DNA of 55,048 nt. It comes from Planctomycetaceae bacterium (GTDB lineage: Bacteria; Planctomycetota; Planctomycetia; Pirellulales; Pirellulaceae). The translations under genes were made by a program, and so were the position numbers. Below the pieces are notes generated by a model, which saw only the letters and a list, made by a program, of their open reading frames with translations, did not search any database and had not been told where the DNA came from. The DNA lies in contig SKKK01000200.1 of assembly GCA_007121535.1 (NCBI GenBank), positions 1 to 55,048 of the forward strand, in the 5' to 3' direction. Shown here one piece after another: positions 34,883 through 43,893 of this stretch; the first letter of the stretch is position 1; each line of letters opens with the position of its first letter.

Positions 34883-35376
34883 CGCACCACCTCCATCGCC
34901 CGTTCGTGTTCCAGCACAATCGCCTGCAACGCTTCGCTTCGCTCGCCGTTCTCTTCCCAATTCGCCGACCAGTTCAACGGGCCCAACTGCCGCACCTTGT
35001 CGGTCAGATCGGCCACGGTCTCCGCGAACAGATCGCCCTCGGAAGCCGAGATCCACTCCAGCCGCACCCGGTCGCGTTCGATGCCAAAGGTATCCAGCAG
35101 TTCGAGCAGCATGCGATACCGCCGCATCGCTTTGTAGTTGCCTTCCTTGTAATGACAATCGCCCGGGTGGCAACCGGCGATCAGCACGCCGTCGGCGCCT
35201 TGGGCCAAGGCATGCAGGACGAACGTCGGATCGACTCGCCCCGAACACATCACGCGCAACGGCGTCAGGTTGGGCGGGTACTCTTTGCGGCTGGTGCCGG
35301 CCAGATCGGCGCCGGTGTACGAACACCAGCGGCAGAGAAACCCCACCAGCTTCGGTTCGAATTGCGTATCGGCCAT
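34879..35376 (-). CDS. MvhD-like hydrogenase delta subunit
   Basis: 165 residues, small [2Fe-2S] protein linking hydrogenase to HdrA. Family marks are FLCRWCSYTGADLAG, MCSGRVDP and GCHPGDCHYKEGN, which bring the conserved cysteines. The start at 35376 has AAGGAG upstream. It lies between the gene for the HdrA C-terminal half and the hydrogenase small-subunit gene, exactly the physical order of electron flow in Hdr-Mvh complexes. Confidence 0.93.
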   Translation of the reverse strand: MADTQFEPKLVGFLCRWCSYTGADLAGTSRKEYPPNLTPLRVMCSGRVDPTFVLHALAQGADGVLIAGCHPGDCHYKEGNYKAMRRYRMLLELLDTFGIERDRVRLEWISASEGDLFAETVADLTDKVRQLGPLNWSANWEENGERSEALQAIVLEHERAMEVVR

Positions 35377-35390
35377 GTCGTTCCTCTCCT

Positions 35391-37157
35391 TCACGTCAAA
35401 ATGCCGTCGAGTTCGGCGTAAATCTGCACGTCTTCAAAGCCTTTTTGCCGGGCAGCTCCGGAGGGGCACGTGACCACGCACGTGCCGCAACCCTTGCACA
35501 GTTCTTCGATGATCAGCGAGATGTCGTGTTGTTCGTCGAATACGATCGCCGAGTACGGGCAACTGGTGATGCAAGTCTTGCACCGGCTGCACCGCTCGGG
35601 GACGATTTCCGACGTGATCGGTTCCAGGACATACTTTCCCCGGTCTGCCAGGGACAGGGCGCACGCGGCGGCGGCTGCGCCCTGGGCCACCGAATCGGGA
35701 ATGTCTTTCGGGCCTTGGCAGGCACCGGCCAAGTAGATGCCTTCGGTGGCGGCTTCGACCGGGGCCAGCTTGGGATGCTTTTCCAGGAAGAAATCGCCTT
35801 GCGAGCAACTGAGCGAGAACAACCGGGCCACGTGATCCGAATCGGCGCCGGGCTGCAGCGCCGCCGACAGGATGACCATGTCGACTGGCAGCCGCCGGGT
35901 CAGGCCCAGCAGGGTGTCTTCGCACACGACCACCAACTTGCCCTCTTCCTCCTCGGTCTCGGCCACGTCAGTCACCTCGGCCACCTTGCCCCGGATGAAC
36001 TGGACCCCTTCATGCAGCAGCCGCTTGTAGAATTCCTCATAGCCCTTGCCGGGCGTCCTCATGTCGATGTAACAGTTGTAGACCTCCGCGCCGGTCTTCT
36101 CCTTGACCAGATGCGCGAACTTCAGCGAGTACATGCAGCAGACGCGCGAGCAGTACTCGTGGTAGTGTTCATCCCGGCTGCCAACGCAGTGGATGATCGC
36201 CACGGACTCAGGCGGCTGGCCCTCGGAGGTCAGGATCTCGCCGTTGGTCGGGCCGCTGGCGTGGCTGATCCGCTCGAAGTCCAGCGCGCTCATCACGTTC
36301 TTCAGCCGCCCGTACCCGTAGCGGGCGATCTGCCGGCCATCGAATACCTCGAAGCCGGTCGCCACGACGATCGAGCCGACTTCGATCTCCCGGAAGGTGT
36401 CCTGCTGGTCGAAGTCGATGGCTCCTGCGTCACAAAACGCCTGGCACGCGCCGCAAGCCCCGGTCTGCAGCCGGATGCAATGTTCCGCGTCGATCACCGG
36501 CTTGTGCGGTACGGCCTGCGCGAACGGGATATAGACCGCAGCCCGCTGAGATAACCCCTCGTCGAACTCCGAAGGGATCGGCCGAGGCGTGTGCGAAGTC
36601 AACCGGTCGAACTCGACCGACCGCGAGTGGGCCGGACAGACGACCTGGCAAGCCCCGCAGGCGATGCAGATGGGCGAATGGGCGTCGTACGGCGGGCTGA
36701 CTTTCTTCTCCACGCCCCGGTGCAGGAAATTGATCGCCCCGACGCCCATCCGCTCGTTGCAAACCCGCACACACATCCCGCACAGGAAGCAATCCGAATC
36801 CTGTTGGGGAAACCGCGACCGCGTGATCCCAAAATGCCCGGCCAAGTCCCGGATCGCCCGGACCTCGGGGCAGCGGGCCAGCAGCAGTTCCAGCATGATC
36901 TTGCGAGTCCTCACCACCCGGTCGGTGTCCGTCCGGACCGACATGCCGTCGGCGGCGGGGTAGACGCACGAGGCCTCGATGCTCGAACCACGCGGCCACT
37001 GCAACTCGACCAGGCAGACGCGGCACGCGCCGTAGGGCGTCAAGGACCTGTGATGGCAGAGCGTGGGAATCCAGATCCCCAACTTTTCCGCCGCCTGCAG
37101 AACCGTCGTGCCGTGTTCCACGTCGATCTTCTTGCCGTCAATCGTCAGACTCACCAT
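35391..37157 (-). CDS. NuoG-type ferredoxin module fused to C-terminal half of HdrA
   Basis: 588 residues. Residues 1-75 are a [2Fe-2S] domain (C34, C45, C48, C64); 123-133 and 164-174 are two 4Fe-4S motifs, as in the N-terminus of NuoG/HndD. From about 222 the sequence is HdrA from its inserted ferredoxin onward: VATGFE, HCVGSRDEHYHEYCSRVCC, and two final 4Fe-4S motifs (C523-C533, C554-C564). The HdrA N-terminal GxGxxG FAD motif is absent; it is in the protein encoded at 42559-43893. There is no [FeFe] H-cluster domain. It probably forms the reconstituted HdrA core with that partner and accepts electrons from MvhD. Confidence 0.9.
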   Translation of the reverse strand: MVSLTIDGKKIDVEHGTTVLQAAEKLGIWIPTLCHHRSLTPYGACRVCLVELQWPRGSSIEASCVYPAADGMSVRTDTDRVVRTRKIMLELLLARCPEVRAIRDLAGHFGITRSRFPQQDSDCFLCGMCVRVCNERMGVGAINFLHRGVEKKVSPPYDAHSPICIACGACQVVCPAHSRSVEFDRLTSHTPRPIPSEFDEGLSQRAAVYIPFAQAVPHKPVIDAEHCIRLQTGACGACQAFCDAGAIDFDQQDTFREIEVGSIVVATGFEVFDGRQIARYGYGRLKNVMSALDFERISHASGPTNGEILTSEGQPPESVAIIHCVGSRDEHYHEYCSRVCCMYSLKFAHLVKEKTGAEVYNCYIDMRTPGKGYEEFYKRLLHEGVQFIRGKVAEVTDVAETEEEEGKLVVVCEDTLLGLTRRLPVDMVILSAALQPGADSDHVARLFSLSCSQGDFFLEKHPKLAPVEAATEGIYLAGACQGPKDIPDSVAQGAAAAACALSLADRGKYVLEPITSEIVPERCSRCKTCITSCPYSAIVFDEQHDISLIIEELCKGCGTCVVTCPSGAARQKGFEDVQIYAELDGILT

Positions 37158-37174
37158 GATCCTGAATCCTCATC

Positions 37175-38482
37175 CTAGGGCCCGCCGGTATCCAGCGCGG
37201 CGATGATTTCGGAATCTCTCGTATAGTCGAACCGCAGCCCCACGTCGGGACGGCTGCCGAGAATCATCCGCAAGGTCTCGGCGATGTCGCCCAACGGCTT
37301 CCGGTCCGGATGGCTCAGTTGGAACACGGCCCGCACCGTGGTGCCGCGTCCGGGCTCGGAGATCAGCTCCAGCGCGCCGCCGCTTTCCCGGGCCGCCTGG
37401 GCCAGCAGAGGCAAGCCCAAACCCACCCGGCGGGTCGTCTTGGTGGTGAAGAACGGGTCCAATGCGCGCTGGCACCATTCGGCGTCCATCCCGCGCCCGT
37501 TGTCCTCGATCTCCAACAACATCTGATCGGTGCCCGTGTCTTCATGAATCAAGATCCGGACGCGGTCGGCCGATGCGCTCAAGGCGTTTTCTACGATGTC
37601 CAGCACGTGCAGCGACAGATCTTCCATCTCCAGCGATACCCTCCGTCCGCCTTCCCGGCGCAGCGCTTTGGCAAATTCCTCTAAGCTGGCACGTTCCACC
37701 AACAGCGACGTGCGGCTTCGGCCGATATCGCCCAGTGAATGCGCATCCGACGACGTCACGACCGGGTAGGAACCGTATCGCCGGACCGGCGACCGTCGCG
37801 AGACTTCCACGGCGTCCAGCCTGAGCCCGGCGGGAATGAACCCCAGATGACCGACCAGCCCGAAACTGGGCCGGTCGATGTGCGCCGCGACGGCCAGGCC
37901 ACGGAAACAGTGGATCGCGTCGACCACCTGCTCGACGCTCAACGTGGTGGCGCCGGCCAGCAATCGGGCATTCGACCCGACGGGCTGGTCCCACGAGTCG
38001 ACGATGGTTTGACGGCCGAAGGCAGCTTCCTCGTTCGTCCCCGGCAGATGTTCGTCGACCACCGTCTGGATCCCGGCCAGATCTCTTTCGGTTTCGAACA
38101 ACCCGAGCACGTGGACCTCCTCGCAGGTGGTGATCTCGATGCCGGGGATCACGCACAGCGCTTCGCGCCGTCCGGCCTGCATCACCGCCGCTGCGTTTTC
38201 CGTCGAATTGTGGTCGCACACGCCAATCATCTCCAAGCCTACCGCCTTGGCCCGCGTGACAATCGCCGTGGGGACCATTCCGCAGTCCGCACACGGCGAC
38301 AGGCACGTATGGATGTGAAGATCCGCCCGCAGCCGAACGAAGGGGGTCTCTCGTTCGGCGCGGGTCTCTGACCCCGCCGAACCTTTCGACCGTAGGTCTC
38401 CTTCTCGTCTTTTGCCGGAGGCCTGCGGACACGAAACGTCGCTCGGCCTAAACCGGTAACTGATTCCCGAACCACCACTCAC
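37175..38482 (-). CDS. PHP-domain phosphoesterase fused to HATPase
   Basis: 435 residues. A PHP domain begins at about residue 52 (RADLHIHTCLSPCADCGMV, then DHNSTENAAAV; His and Asp metal ligands visible) and runs to ~290; a histidine-kinase-like ATPase follows (DNGRGMD, TTRRVGLGLPLL). Separate PHP and anti-sigma-like ATPase genes are familiar members of bifurcating [FeFe] hydrogenase clusters; here they are joined. The first ~50 residues are low complexity and include an in-frame 30-base palindrome (38353-38382). GTG start overlaps the previous stop (GTGA). Role: probably signalling or regulation, not electron transfer. Confidence 0.85.
   Translation of the reverse strand: MSGGSGISYRFRPSDVSCPQASGKRREGDLRSKGSAGSETRAERETPFVRLRADLHIHTCLSPCADCGMVPTAIVTRAKAVGLEMIGVCDHNSTENAAAVMQAGRREALCVIPGIEITTCEEVHVLGLFETERDLAGIQTVVDEHLPGTNEEAAFGRQTIVDSWDQPVGSNARLLAGATTLSVEQVVDAIHCFRGLAVAAHIDRPSFGLVGHLGFIPAGLRLDAVEVSRRSPVRRYGSYPVVTSSDAHSLGDIGRSRTSLLVERASLEEFAKALRREGGRRVSLEMEDLSLHVLDIVENALSASADRVRILIHEDTGTDQMLLEIEDNGRGMDAEWCQRALDPFFTTKTTRRVGLGLPLLAQAARESGGALELISEPGRGTTVRAVFQLSHPDRKPLGDIAETLRMILGSRPDVGLRFDYTRDSEIIAALDTGGP
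38353..38382. repeat. Palindrome inside PHP coding sequence
   Basis: gttcggcg and cgccgaac arms enclose gggtc/gaccc arms around a 3-base centre. It is translated as part of the non-conserved N-terminal extension, suggesting an inserted palindromic element. Confidence 0.6.
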
Positions 38483-38823
38483 CCCATCCTCCCAACTCCG
38501 AGTCCACAGAGCCTGCCGGCCAATTCAAACGCCGGCAAACGGCTGACTAACACCGGGATGTTTTCCGCTTCCGCTTTCCGGACGGTATCCTCTTCCGGCT
38601 CTCGTCCGTTGACCAGCACGATTGCGGCCAAATCCTTCATGCTTGCCACCGCCACCGTGTTGACGTGCTTTTGCAATGTGATCCACAAGTCTCCCGGCCG
38701 GCCGTTGGCGATCACGTCGCTCAGCAGGTCACTGGCGTATCCGCCGGTCACTTCGCGCTCGAGCCGTGCCCGGCCGGCTCTTACTTGCAGCTCGAGTGCG
38801 TCCACCAAGTCAGCTAATGTCAT
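38479..38823 (-). CDS. DRTGG-domain protein (second copy in operon)
   Basis: 114 residues, cytoplasmic. It matches DRTGG-type domains, with VTGGYASDLLSDVIANG at about 25-41 and the later IPVLVSRLPAFELAGRL. Such proteins accompany hydrogenase and phosphotransacetylase systems and may sense a nucleotide or metabolite. It overlaps the CBS-ATPase gene upstream by 14 bases and the PHP gene downstream by 4. A paralogue lies at 39770-40126. Confidence 0.82.
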   Translation of the reverse strand: MTLADLVDALELQVRAGRARLEREVTGGYASDLLSDVIANGRPGDLWITLQKHVNTVAVASMKDLAAIVLVNGREPEEDTVRKAEAENIPVLVSRLPAFELAGRLCGLGVGRMG

Positions 38824-39748
38824 GGAAGTTCTCGTTCACAAAAAAGGATGCCGTCAACCGCGTGCCCTTGCCGAGCGCCGAATCGATCTCGAACCGGTCG
38901 CAACTCTTCCGGATATTGGGCAGGCCCATGCCTGCGCCGAACCCGAGTTCCCGGACCCAATCCGGTGCCGTCGAGTATCCCGGCTCCAGGGCGCAGGCGA
39001 TGTCCGCGATGCCGGGCCCGGAATCCGCGGCCTCCAGCAAGAGCGTCTCCGGTTGGATCTTGGCCCGCAGGGTTCCTCCCGAAGTAAACACGACCAGATT
39101 CATCTCCGCCTCGAAACTGGCAATCGCGACCCGCCGCACGAGGTTGGGACCGACGCCCAGCCGGTGCAAGGTCTGCTTGAGCCGGCTGGAACTCGCTCCG
39201 GCCTGGCCGAAGTCCTGGCCTTTCACGTCGTACTGCAAGACCAGCGCCGTGCGATCCGCCTGGACATCCTCGAAAAACACGTGGGCGGTCCGGTGCCGCC
39301 GGATCTGCTCCTGCTGGTAATCGATCTCCAGTTTCTTCAACAATCCTTCGATCACGTCTCCTTTGGTCAGGATGCCGAGCAATTTCGTGGGGTCGTTGCG
39401 ATCGACCACTGGCAGGCGCCCCAGGCCCGACTTGTCGAATTTACCGACGGCCAGCACCAAAGGGTCGTCCTCCGATACCTTTTCCAGGTGCTGCGTCATC
39501 CGCTGGCGGATCGGGCCGTCTTCCGCCCGGTCGGCCAACCACTTGATGAAATCTTCCAGACTGATCAGTCCCACCAGCCGCTGGCCGTCGAGCACGGGAA
39601 GTCCCGAGATGCGGTTTTGCCGCAGGATGCCGCGCAGACGGCTCATGGGCACGTCGGGCCGCACGGTGATGACCTGCCGGGTCATCACCTCGCCGACCTT
39701 CATCTCGTACACCATCTCTTGGGTTTTCGTAATCCTGGTACTCGGCAC
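38810..39748 (-). CDS. CBS-pair protein with anti-sigma-like HATPase
   Basis: 312 residues. Two CBS motifs (about 16-75 and 85-140) typical of adenine-nucleotide sensing are followed by a HATPase_c domain of the RsbW/anti-sigma kind (EAEMNLVVF, DSGPGIADI, GFGAGMGLPNIR). In bifurcating hydrogenase clusters these modules occur as separate genes. It may tune complex activity or expression to energy charge. GTG start at 39748 with GGAGG 11 bases upstream; Met16 is an alternative. Confidence 0.85.
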   Translation of the reverse strand: MPSTRITKTQEMVYEMKVGEVMTRQVITVRPDVPMSRLRGILRQNRISGLPVLDGQRLVGLISLEDFIKWLADRAEDGPIRQRMTQHLEKVSEDDPLVLAVGKFDKSGLGRLPVVDRNDPTKLLGILTKGDVIEGLLKKLEIDYQQEQIRRHRTAHVFFEDVQADRTALVLQYDVKGQDFGQAGASSSRLKQTLHRLGVGPNLVRRVAIASFEAEMNLVVFTSGGTLRAKIQPETLLLEAADSGPGIADIACALEPGYSTAPDWVRELGFGAGMGLPNIRKSCDRFEIDSALGKGTRLTASFFVNENFHDIS

Positions 39749-39769
39749 TGGCTGCAGTCCCTCCTGTTT

Positions 39770-40126
39770 TCAACGGCCGTTTTCCGAACAACCCCTCAAA
39801 CCTCGACCGTACAACCGTCCGCAGGCCTCGAACATCGGCAAACCGGTCATCAACAACGGCAACCCATCCGCGGCCGCCAAGCGGACCGTTTCTTCCGGCG
39901 GCCGCTTGCCCCGGACGAAACAAATGGCCGCCAACTCGACCATTTCGCACGTCCGGATCACATGCACGTTCGTCAATCCCGTCAGCAGTACCGCACCGGA
40001 CTTGCTGAAGGCCAGCACGTCGCTCATCAGATCCGCACCGCACGCGGTCCGGATCTCGATGTCGCACAGATTGCCGCCGGCGACCACTTCCGCTTCCAGG
40101 ATGTCGCAGACTTCTTCCAACGTCAT
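39770..40126 (-). CDS. DRTGG-domain protein (first copy in operon)
   Basis: 118 residues, paralogue of the protein at 38479-38823 (CGADLMSDVLAFSKSGAVLL, then LPLLMTGLPMFEACGRLYG). It lies 48 bases after the HndC-like gene. The two copies bracket the CBS-ATPase gene, so a heteromeric signalling unit is possible. Confidence 0.82.
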   Translation of the reverse strand: MTLEEVCDILEAEVVAGGNLCDIEIRTACGADLMSDVLAFSKSGAVLLTGLTNVHVIRTCEMVELAAICFVRGKRPPEETVRLAAADGLPLLMTGLPMFEACGRLYGRGLRGCSENGR

Positions 40127-40174
40127 AGGATGCTTGTCGTTTCGTAAGGATCGGCGAGGAAGTAACGGTCGTGG

Positions 40175-42013
40175 TTAGGCCGGTACCAACTCGTTCACCT
40201 CCCGGGGTTCTCTGGTTTCGATCGGGTTCGGGTTCTTCGTCACGGCATCCTTGGGACATACGTCGAAACAGGCCCCGCACTTGGTGCATTGGTCCTGGAG
40301 GATGCGATGCACGGATTTCGCTTGGCCCTCGATGGCCTCGTGCGGGCAGCTCTTCTTGCACGCGCCGCATCCGTTGCAGATGTCCGCGTCGATCAGGTAG
40401 TGGAACAGGGCTTTGCACACGCAAGCCGGACAGCACCGGTCCCGGATATGAGCCTGGTACTCGTCGCGGAAGTAGCGCAGCGTGCTCAGGACCGGGTTCG
40501 GCGCCGATTTCCCCAATCCGCACAACGAAGCGTCGATCACGGCCTGGGACAGTTCCTCCAGCAATTCCAGGTCGCCCTCGTTGCCCCGTCCTTCGCAGAT
40601 CTCGGCCAGCATCCGGTACATCACCGGGACCCCCTCGCGGCAGGCGGTGCATTTCCCGCAGGATTCGTCGGTCAGGAACTCCAGGAAGTACCGCGCCACG
40701 TCGACCATACAATCGCTTTCGTCCATGACGATCAATCCGCCCGAGCCCATCATCGAGCCGGCTTCGGTCAGTTGCTCGTAGTCGATCGGCAGGTCCTGCA
40801 GCGAGGCCGGGATGCAGCCGCCGGAGGGGCCGCCGGTTTGAATCGCCTTGAACCGCTTGCCGTCCGCCAGACCTCCGCCGATGTCGAACACGACCTCGCG
40901 GATCGTGATTCCCATGGGGACTTCGACCAGCCCCGTGTTCCGGACTTTGCCAACCAGCGAGAACACCTTGGTCCCCTTGCTCTTTTCGGTGCCGATCGAA
41001 GCGAACCAAGCCGCACCTCGCAGCAAAATGACCGGGACGTTCGCCCACGTCTCGACGTTGTTGATATTGACCGGCTTGCCCCACAGCGTGGTCCGCGGCG
41101 GACGCTGCCGCGGTTCGGGGGGCTGGCCTTCGATCGAGGCGACCAGCGAAGTCGTCTCGCCGCAGACAAAAGCCCCCGCGCCGCGGCGGATCTCGATGTC
41201 GAAATCGAACCCTCGGCCCAAGATGTCGGTCCCCAATAGACCAAACTCGCGGGCCTGGCGGATGGCGATGTCCAGACGTTCCACGGCCAGCGGATACTCG
41301 TGGCGGATGTACACGTACCCGCGGCCGGCGCCGATGGCATAAGCGCCGATCATCATGCCCTCCAACACCGAATGCGGATCGGACTCGATGATGCTGCGGT
41401 CCATGAAGGCCCCCGGATCGCCCTCGTCCGCGTTGCACACGACGTACTTAGGTTCTCCCGGCGCTCTGCGGCGGCTCTCCCACTTGCGGCCCGCAGGAAA
41501 GCCGGCGCCGCCACGTCCCCGCAACCCCGATTGCTTGACCTCCTCGATCACCTGCTCGGGCGTCAGCTCCGTCAGGATTTTGGACAAAGCCGCGTACCCG
41601 TCCCGGGCGATGTAGTCTTCGATCTTCTCCGGATCGATCAGCCCCCGGTTCCGCAAGGCAACCAGGCGCTGTTTGCCGAAGAACCCGATGTCAGACATGC
41701 GAGGCACGGGCTCCCGTTCGCCGCTGGGGGTGAACATCAACCGCCGGACCGGCCGGCCTTTCAAGAAATGCTCCTCGACCAGTTCGGCCACGTCCCGCTC
41801 GGTCAGCATCTGGTAGAAAATCCCGTCGGGCTGGACGACCATGACCGGCCCCTGGGCACAGAACCCGTTGCACCCTGTCGGGACGACGGCGATCTCGTCC
41901 TGAAGGTGGTGCCTGACCAGCGTCTCTTCCAGCACCTGCCGGATGCGGAACGCCTTGTTCGAGACACAACCCGTGCCGGTGCAAAGCATCAGATGCATTC
42001 GATAGGGCTTCAC
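40175..42013 (-). CDS. HndC/NuoF-like NAD(P)H-binding flavoprotein
   Basis: 612 residues, the usual HndC length. N-terminal thioredoxin-like [2Fe-2S] domain (CTGTGC, then PTGCNGFC), NuoF core with FMN site GRGGAGFPAGRKWE and NADH-site segment NADEGDPGAFMDRS, 4Fe-4S SCGKCTACREG, and two C-terminal 4Fe-4S motifs (CNGCGACKKSCP, CTKCGACFDVCP). It oxidises NAD(P)H or reduces NAD(P)+, and in bifurcating enzymes is the flavin site for electron splitting. GTG start at 42013 with AGGAG eight bases upstream; the longer frame is spurious. Confidence 0.94.
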   Translation of the reverse strand: MKPYRMHLMLCTGTGCVSNKAFRIRQVLEETLVRHHLQDEIAVVPTGCNGFCAQGPVMVVQPDGIFYQMLTERDVAELVEEHFLKGRPVRRLMFTPSGEREPVPRMSDIGFFGKQRLVALRNRGLIDPEKIEDYIARDGYAALSKILTELTPEQVIEEVKQSGLRGRGGAGFPAGRKWESRRRAPGEPKYVVCNADEGDPGAFMDRSIIESDPHSVLEGMMIGAYAIGAGRGYVYIRHEYPLAVERLDIAIRQAREFGLLGTDILGRGFDFDIEIRRGAGAFVCGETTSLVASIEGQPPEPRQRPPRTTLWGKPVNINNVETWANVPVILLRGAAWFASIGTEKSKGTKVFSLVGKVRNTGLVEVPMGITIREVVFDIGGGLADGKRFKAIQTGGPSGGCIPASLQDLPIDYEQLTEAGSMMGSGGLIVMDESDCMVDVARYFLEFLTDESCGKCTACREGVPVMYRMLAEICEGRGNEGDLELLEELSQAVIDASLCGLGKSAPNPVLSTLRYFRDEYQAHIRDRCCPACVCKALFHYLIDADICNGCGACKKSCPHEAIEGQAKSVHRILQDQCTKCGACFDVCPKDAVTKNPNPIETREPREVNELVPA

Positions 42014-42150
42014 GGAACCGTCTCCTTTTCTTCTTTCCCCGACAAGTTGCATAGGGACGGCAAAGAAACAACGGTCGCATCTTTCCCCCTGACCCTGCCC
42101 GCTCCCACCGAGGGAGAGGGGACATCGGACGGGGATTCCATTGCCGATTC
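42014..42150. other. Short spacer within the operon containing a small palindrome
   Basis: 137 bases between the HndB-like and HndC-like genes, the longest gap among the structural genes. It contains a short ctccc/gggag-type palindrome near 42090-42120 of a kind common as a dispersed repeat. No gene seen. Confidence 0.4.
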
Positions 42151-42534
42151 TTATCCGACTCGTTCGCTGCCGACGGCCAATGCGTATTCTTGTACGATCT
42201 TGCCGGCCAGGACGTGCGACTCGAAAATTTGCACCGTCTTGGCCTCGTCCAGGTGGATGTATTTGACCGGCGCCTGTCCCTTGACTTCGACGGTCATCAT
42301 CGGTTCGCAACTGCACAATCCGGCACATCCGGAGGTGGTCAGCAGGATGTCTTCGGCATCCCGTTGCTCCAGCAGGTCCATCAACACCCGCATCACGTTC
42401 CTGGCGCCGGCGGCGATCCCGCAGGTTCCCAGATGGACGGTCACGTGCGCGCGGGCCTTTCCCTCACGCAAACTCATGGTCCTCGCCATCCGCTCGCGGA
42501 TGCTTGCCAAGTCTTCCGGTTTGAGTTTCACCAC
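42151..42534 (-). CDS. HndB-like thioredoxin-fold [2Fe-2S] ferredoxin
   Basis: 127 residues. Cysteines at LGTCGIAAGA and SGCAGLCSCEP give the C-x(n)-C...C-x3-C pattern of the HndB/NuoE-like small subunit of NAD(P)-reducing hydrogenases. It lies between the HdrA-NuoE fusion and the NuoF-like subunit, which it probably connects. It resembles the N-terminal domain of the next gene product. Confidence 0.88.
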   Translation of the reverse strand: MVKLKPEDLASIRERMARTMSLREGKARAHVTVHLGTCGIAAGARNVMRVLMDLLEQRDAEDILLTTSGCAGLCSCEPMMTVEVKGQAPVKYIHLDEAKTVQIFESHVLAGKIVQEYALAVGSERVG

Positions 42535-42558
42535 GGTAAATCCTCTCTCCGTCAGTTA

Positions 42559-43893
42559 TCATCTGGTCGGATGCTCTTGGTTTTGATCGTTTGTATTCCG
42601 GACTTTTGGTTCTGCCATCTTGCCGACCAATCGGGCCGCCTTGGAAGTCGTCAGTTTGCCGTGGAACGTGTCCCCGACCGTCACCACGGGCGCCAATCCG
42701 CAACAACCCACACATCGCACGGTTTCGAGGGTGAACCGCATATCGGACGTGGTCTCCCCGACCGCGATGCCCAGTTCCCGCTGGAGCGTTTCGAGAATCC
42801 GCGGGGCGCCCTGGACGTGGCAGGCCGTTCCGGTGCAGACGTTCAGCACGTGTTTGCCGCGCGGCTTCAAGCTGAACGACCGGTAGAACGTGGCGATCCG
42901 CACGATATGTTCCAAGGGCACCTGCTTGACCTCGGCGACGTACCGGAGGACTTCGGGCGGCAGCCAGTTCAAGATTTCGGAGATGTCCTGCAGGATGGGC
43001 ACAATGGCTTCGGCGGCTCCTTCGTGTCGGGCCGCGACGCGGTCGACCAGCGATCGTTTCGTCGGATAGAGTTCCACGGCGGGTGACGCCGGAGGGTCGA
43101 GATACGCCCGGTTCTTGACCAGGCAGCTTTCGACGCATTGCCCGCACCCGGTGCATTTGTCCGCGTCGATGTACCGGGCTTTTTGGCGGACCTTGACCTT
43201 GAAATTGCCGACGAATCCGGAGACTTCCTCGACCTCGGAATAGCTCAACAATTCGATGTTCGGGTGCTGCCCGACGTTGACCATTTTCGGAGTCAGGATG
43301 CAGGCCGCGCAATCGAGGGTGGGAAACGTCTTGTCGAACTTGGCCATGTGGCCGCCGATTGACGGCTGTTTTTCGACCAGGTAGACTTTCTTGCCCGAGT
43401 CGGCGATCCGCAACGCGGCCTCGATCCCGGCGATCCCGCCGCCCACGACCAGCGTCTCGGGACGCACCGGGACTTCGCGCTCCTGCAGCGGCAGGTGGTG
43501 ACGCACGCGCTGGACGGCGGCGGTGACCAGGCGTTTGGCCTTGCGCGTGGCCTGCTGGCGGTCCGTATGCACCCAAGAACAATGCTCGCGGATATTGGCC
43601 ATCTGGAACAGGAAGGGATTCAAACCTGCTTCGTCGCACGCCCTGCGGAAGGTGGTCTCGTGCATCAGCGGCGAACACGATGCCACCACGACCCGCGTCA
43701 GACGCTGCTGTTCGATGTCCCGCCGGATGATCTCCTGGCCCGGGTCGGAACACATGTACTTGTATTCCTTGGCCACCACGACCCCGGGCAATTCCGCGGC
43801 GTGAGCCACCACGGCTCCGACATCCACCGTGTGGGAGATGTTCGTCCCGCAGTGGCAAACGTAGACGCCAATACGTTCGCTCGGCGCAATCAT
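42559..43893 (-). CDS. N-terminal half of HdrA fused to NuoE
   Basis: 444 residues. Residues 1-265 are the N-terminal half of HdrA: VYVCHCGTN, FAD motif GGGIAGIEAA (151-160), TLDCAACILTPKM, and a 4Fe-4S motif C247-C257. HdrA homology then stops and residues 295-430 are a complete NuoE/HndA domain with [2Fe-2S] ligands C353, C358, C394, C398. The rest of HdrA is encoded at 35391-37157. The start at 43893 overlaps the HdrB stop (ATGA). This places the bifurcating flavin of HdrA on the same chain as the ferredoxin that feeds NuoF. The sequence shows no stop or frameshift between modules. Confidence 0.92.
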   Translation of the reverse strand: MIAPSERIGVYVCHCGTNISHTVDVGAVVAHAAELPGVVVAKEYKYMCSDPGQEIIRRDIEQQRLTRVVVASCSPLMHETTFRRACDEAGLNPFLFQMANIREHCSWVHTDRQQATRKAKRLVTAAVQRVRHHLPLQEREVPVRPETLVVGGGIAGIEAALRIADSGKKVYLVEKQPSIGGHMAKFDKTFPTLDCAACILTPKMVNVGQHPNIELLSYSEVEEVSGFVGNFKVKVRQKARYIDADKCTGCGQCVESCLVKNRAYLDPPASPAVELYPTKRSLVDRVAARHEGAAEAIVPILQDISEILNWLPPEVLRYVAEVKQVPLEHIVRIATFYRSFSLKPRGKHVLNVCTGTACHVQGAPRILETLQRELGIAVGETTSDMRFTLETVRCVGCCGLAPVVTVGDTFHGKLTTSKAARLVGKMAEPKVRNTNDQNQEHPTR

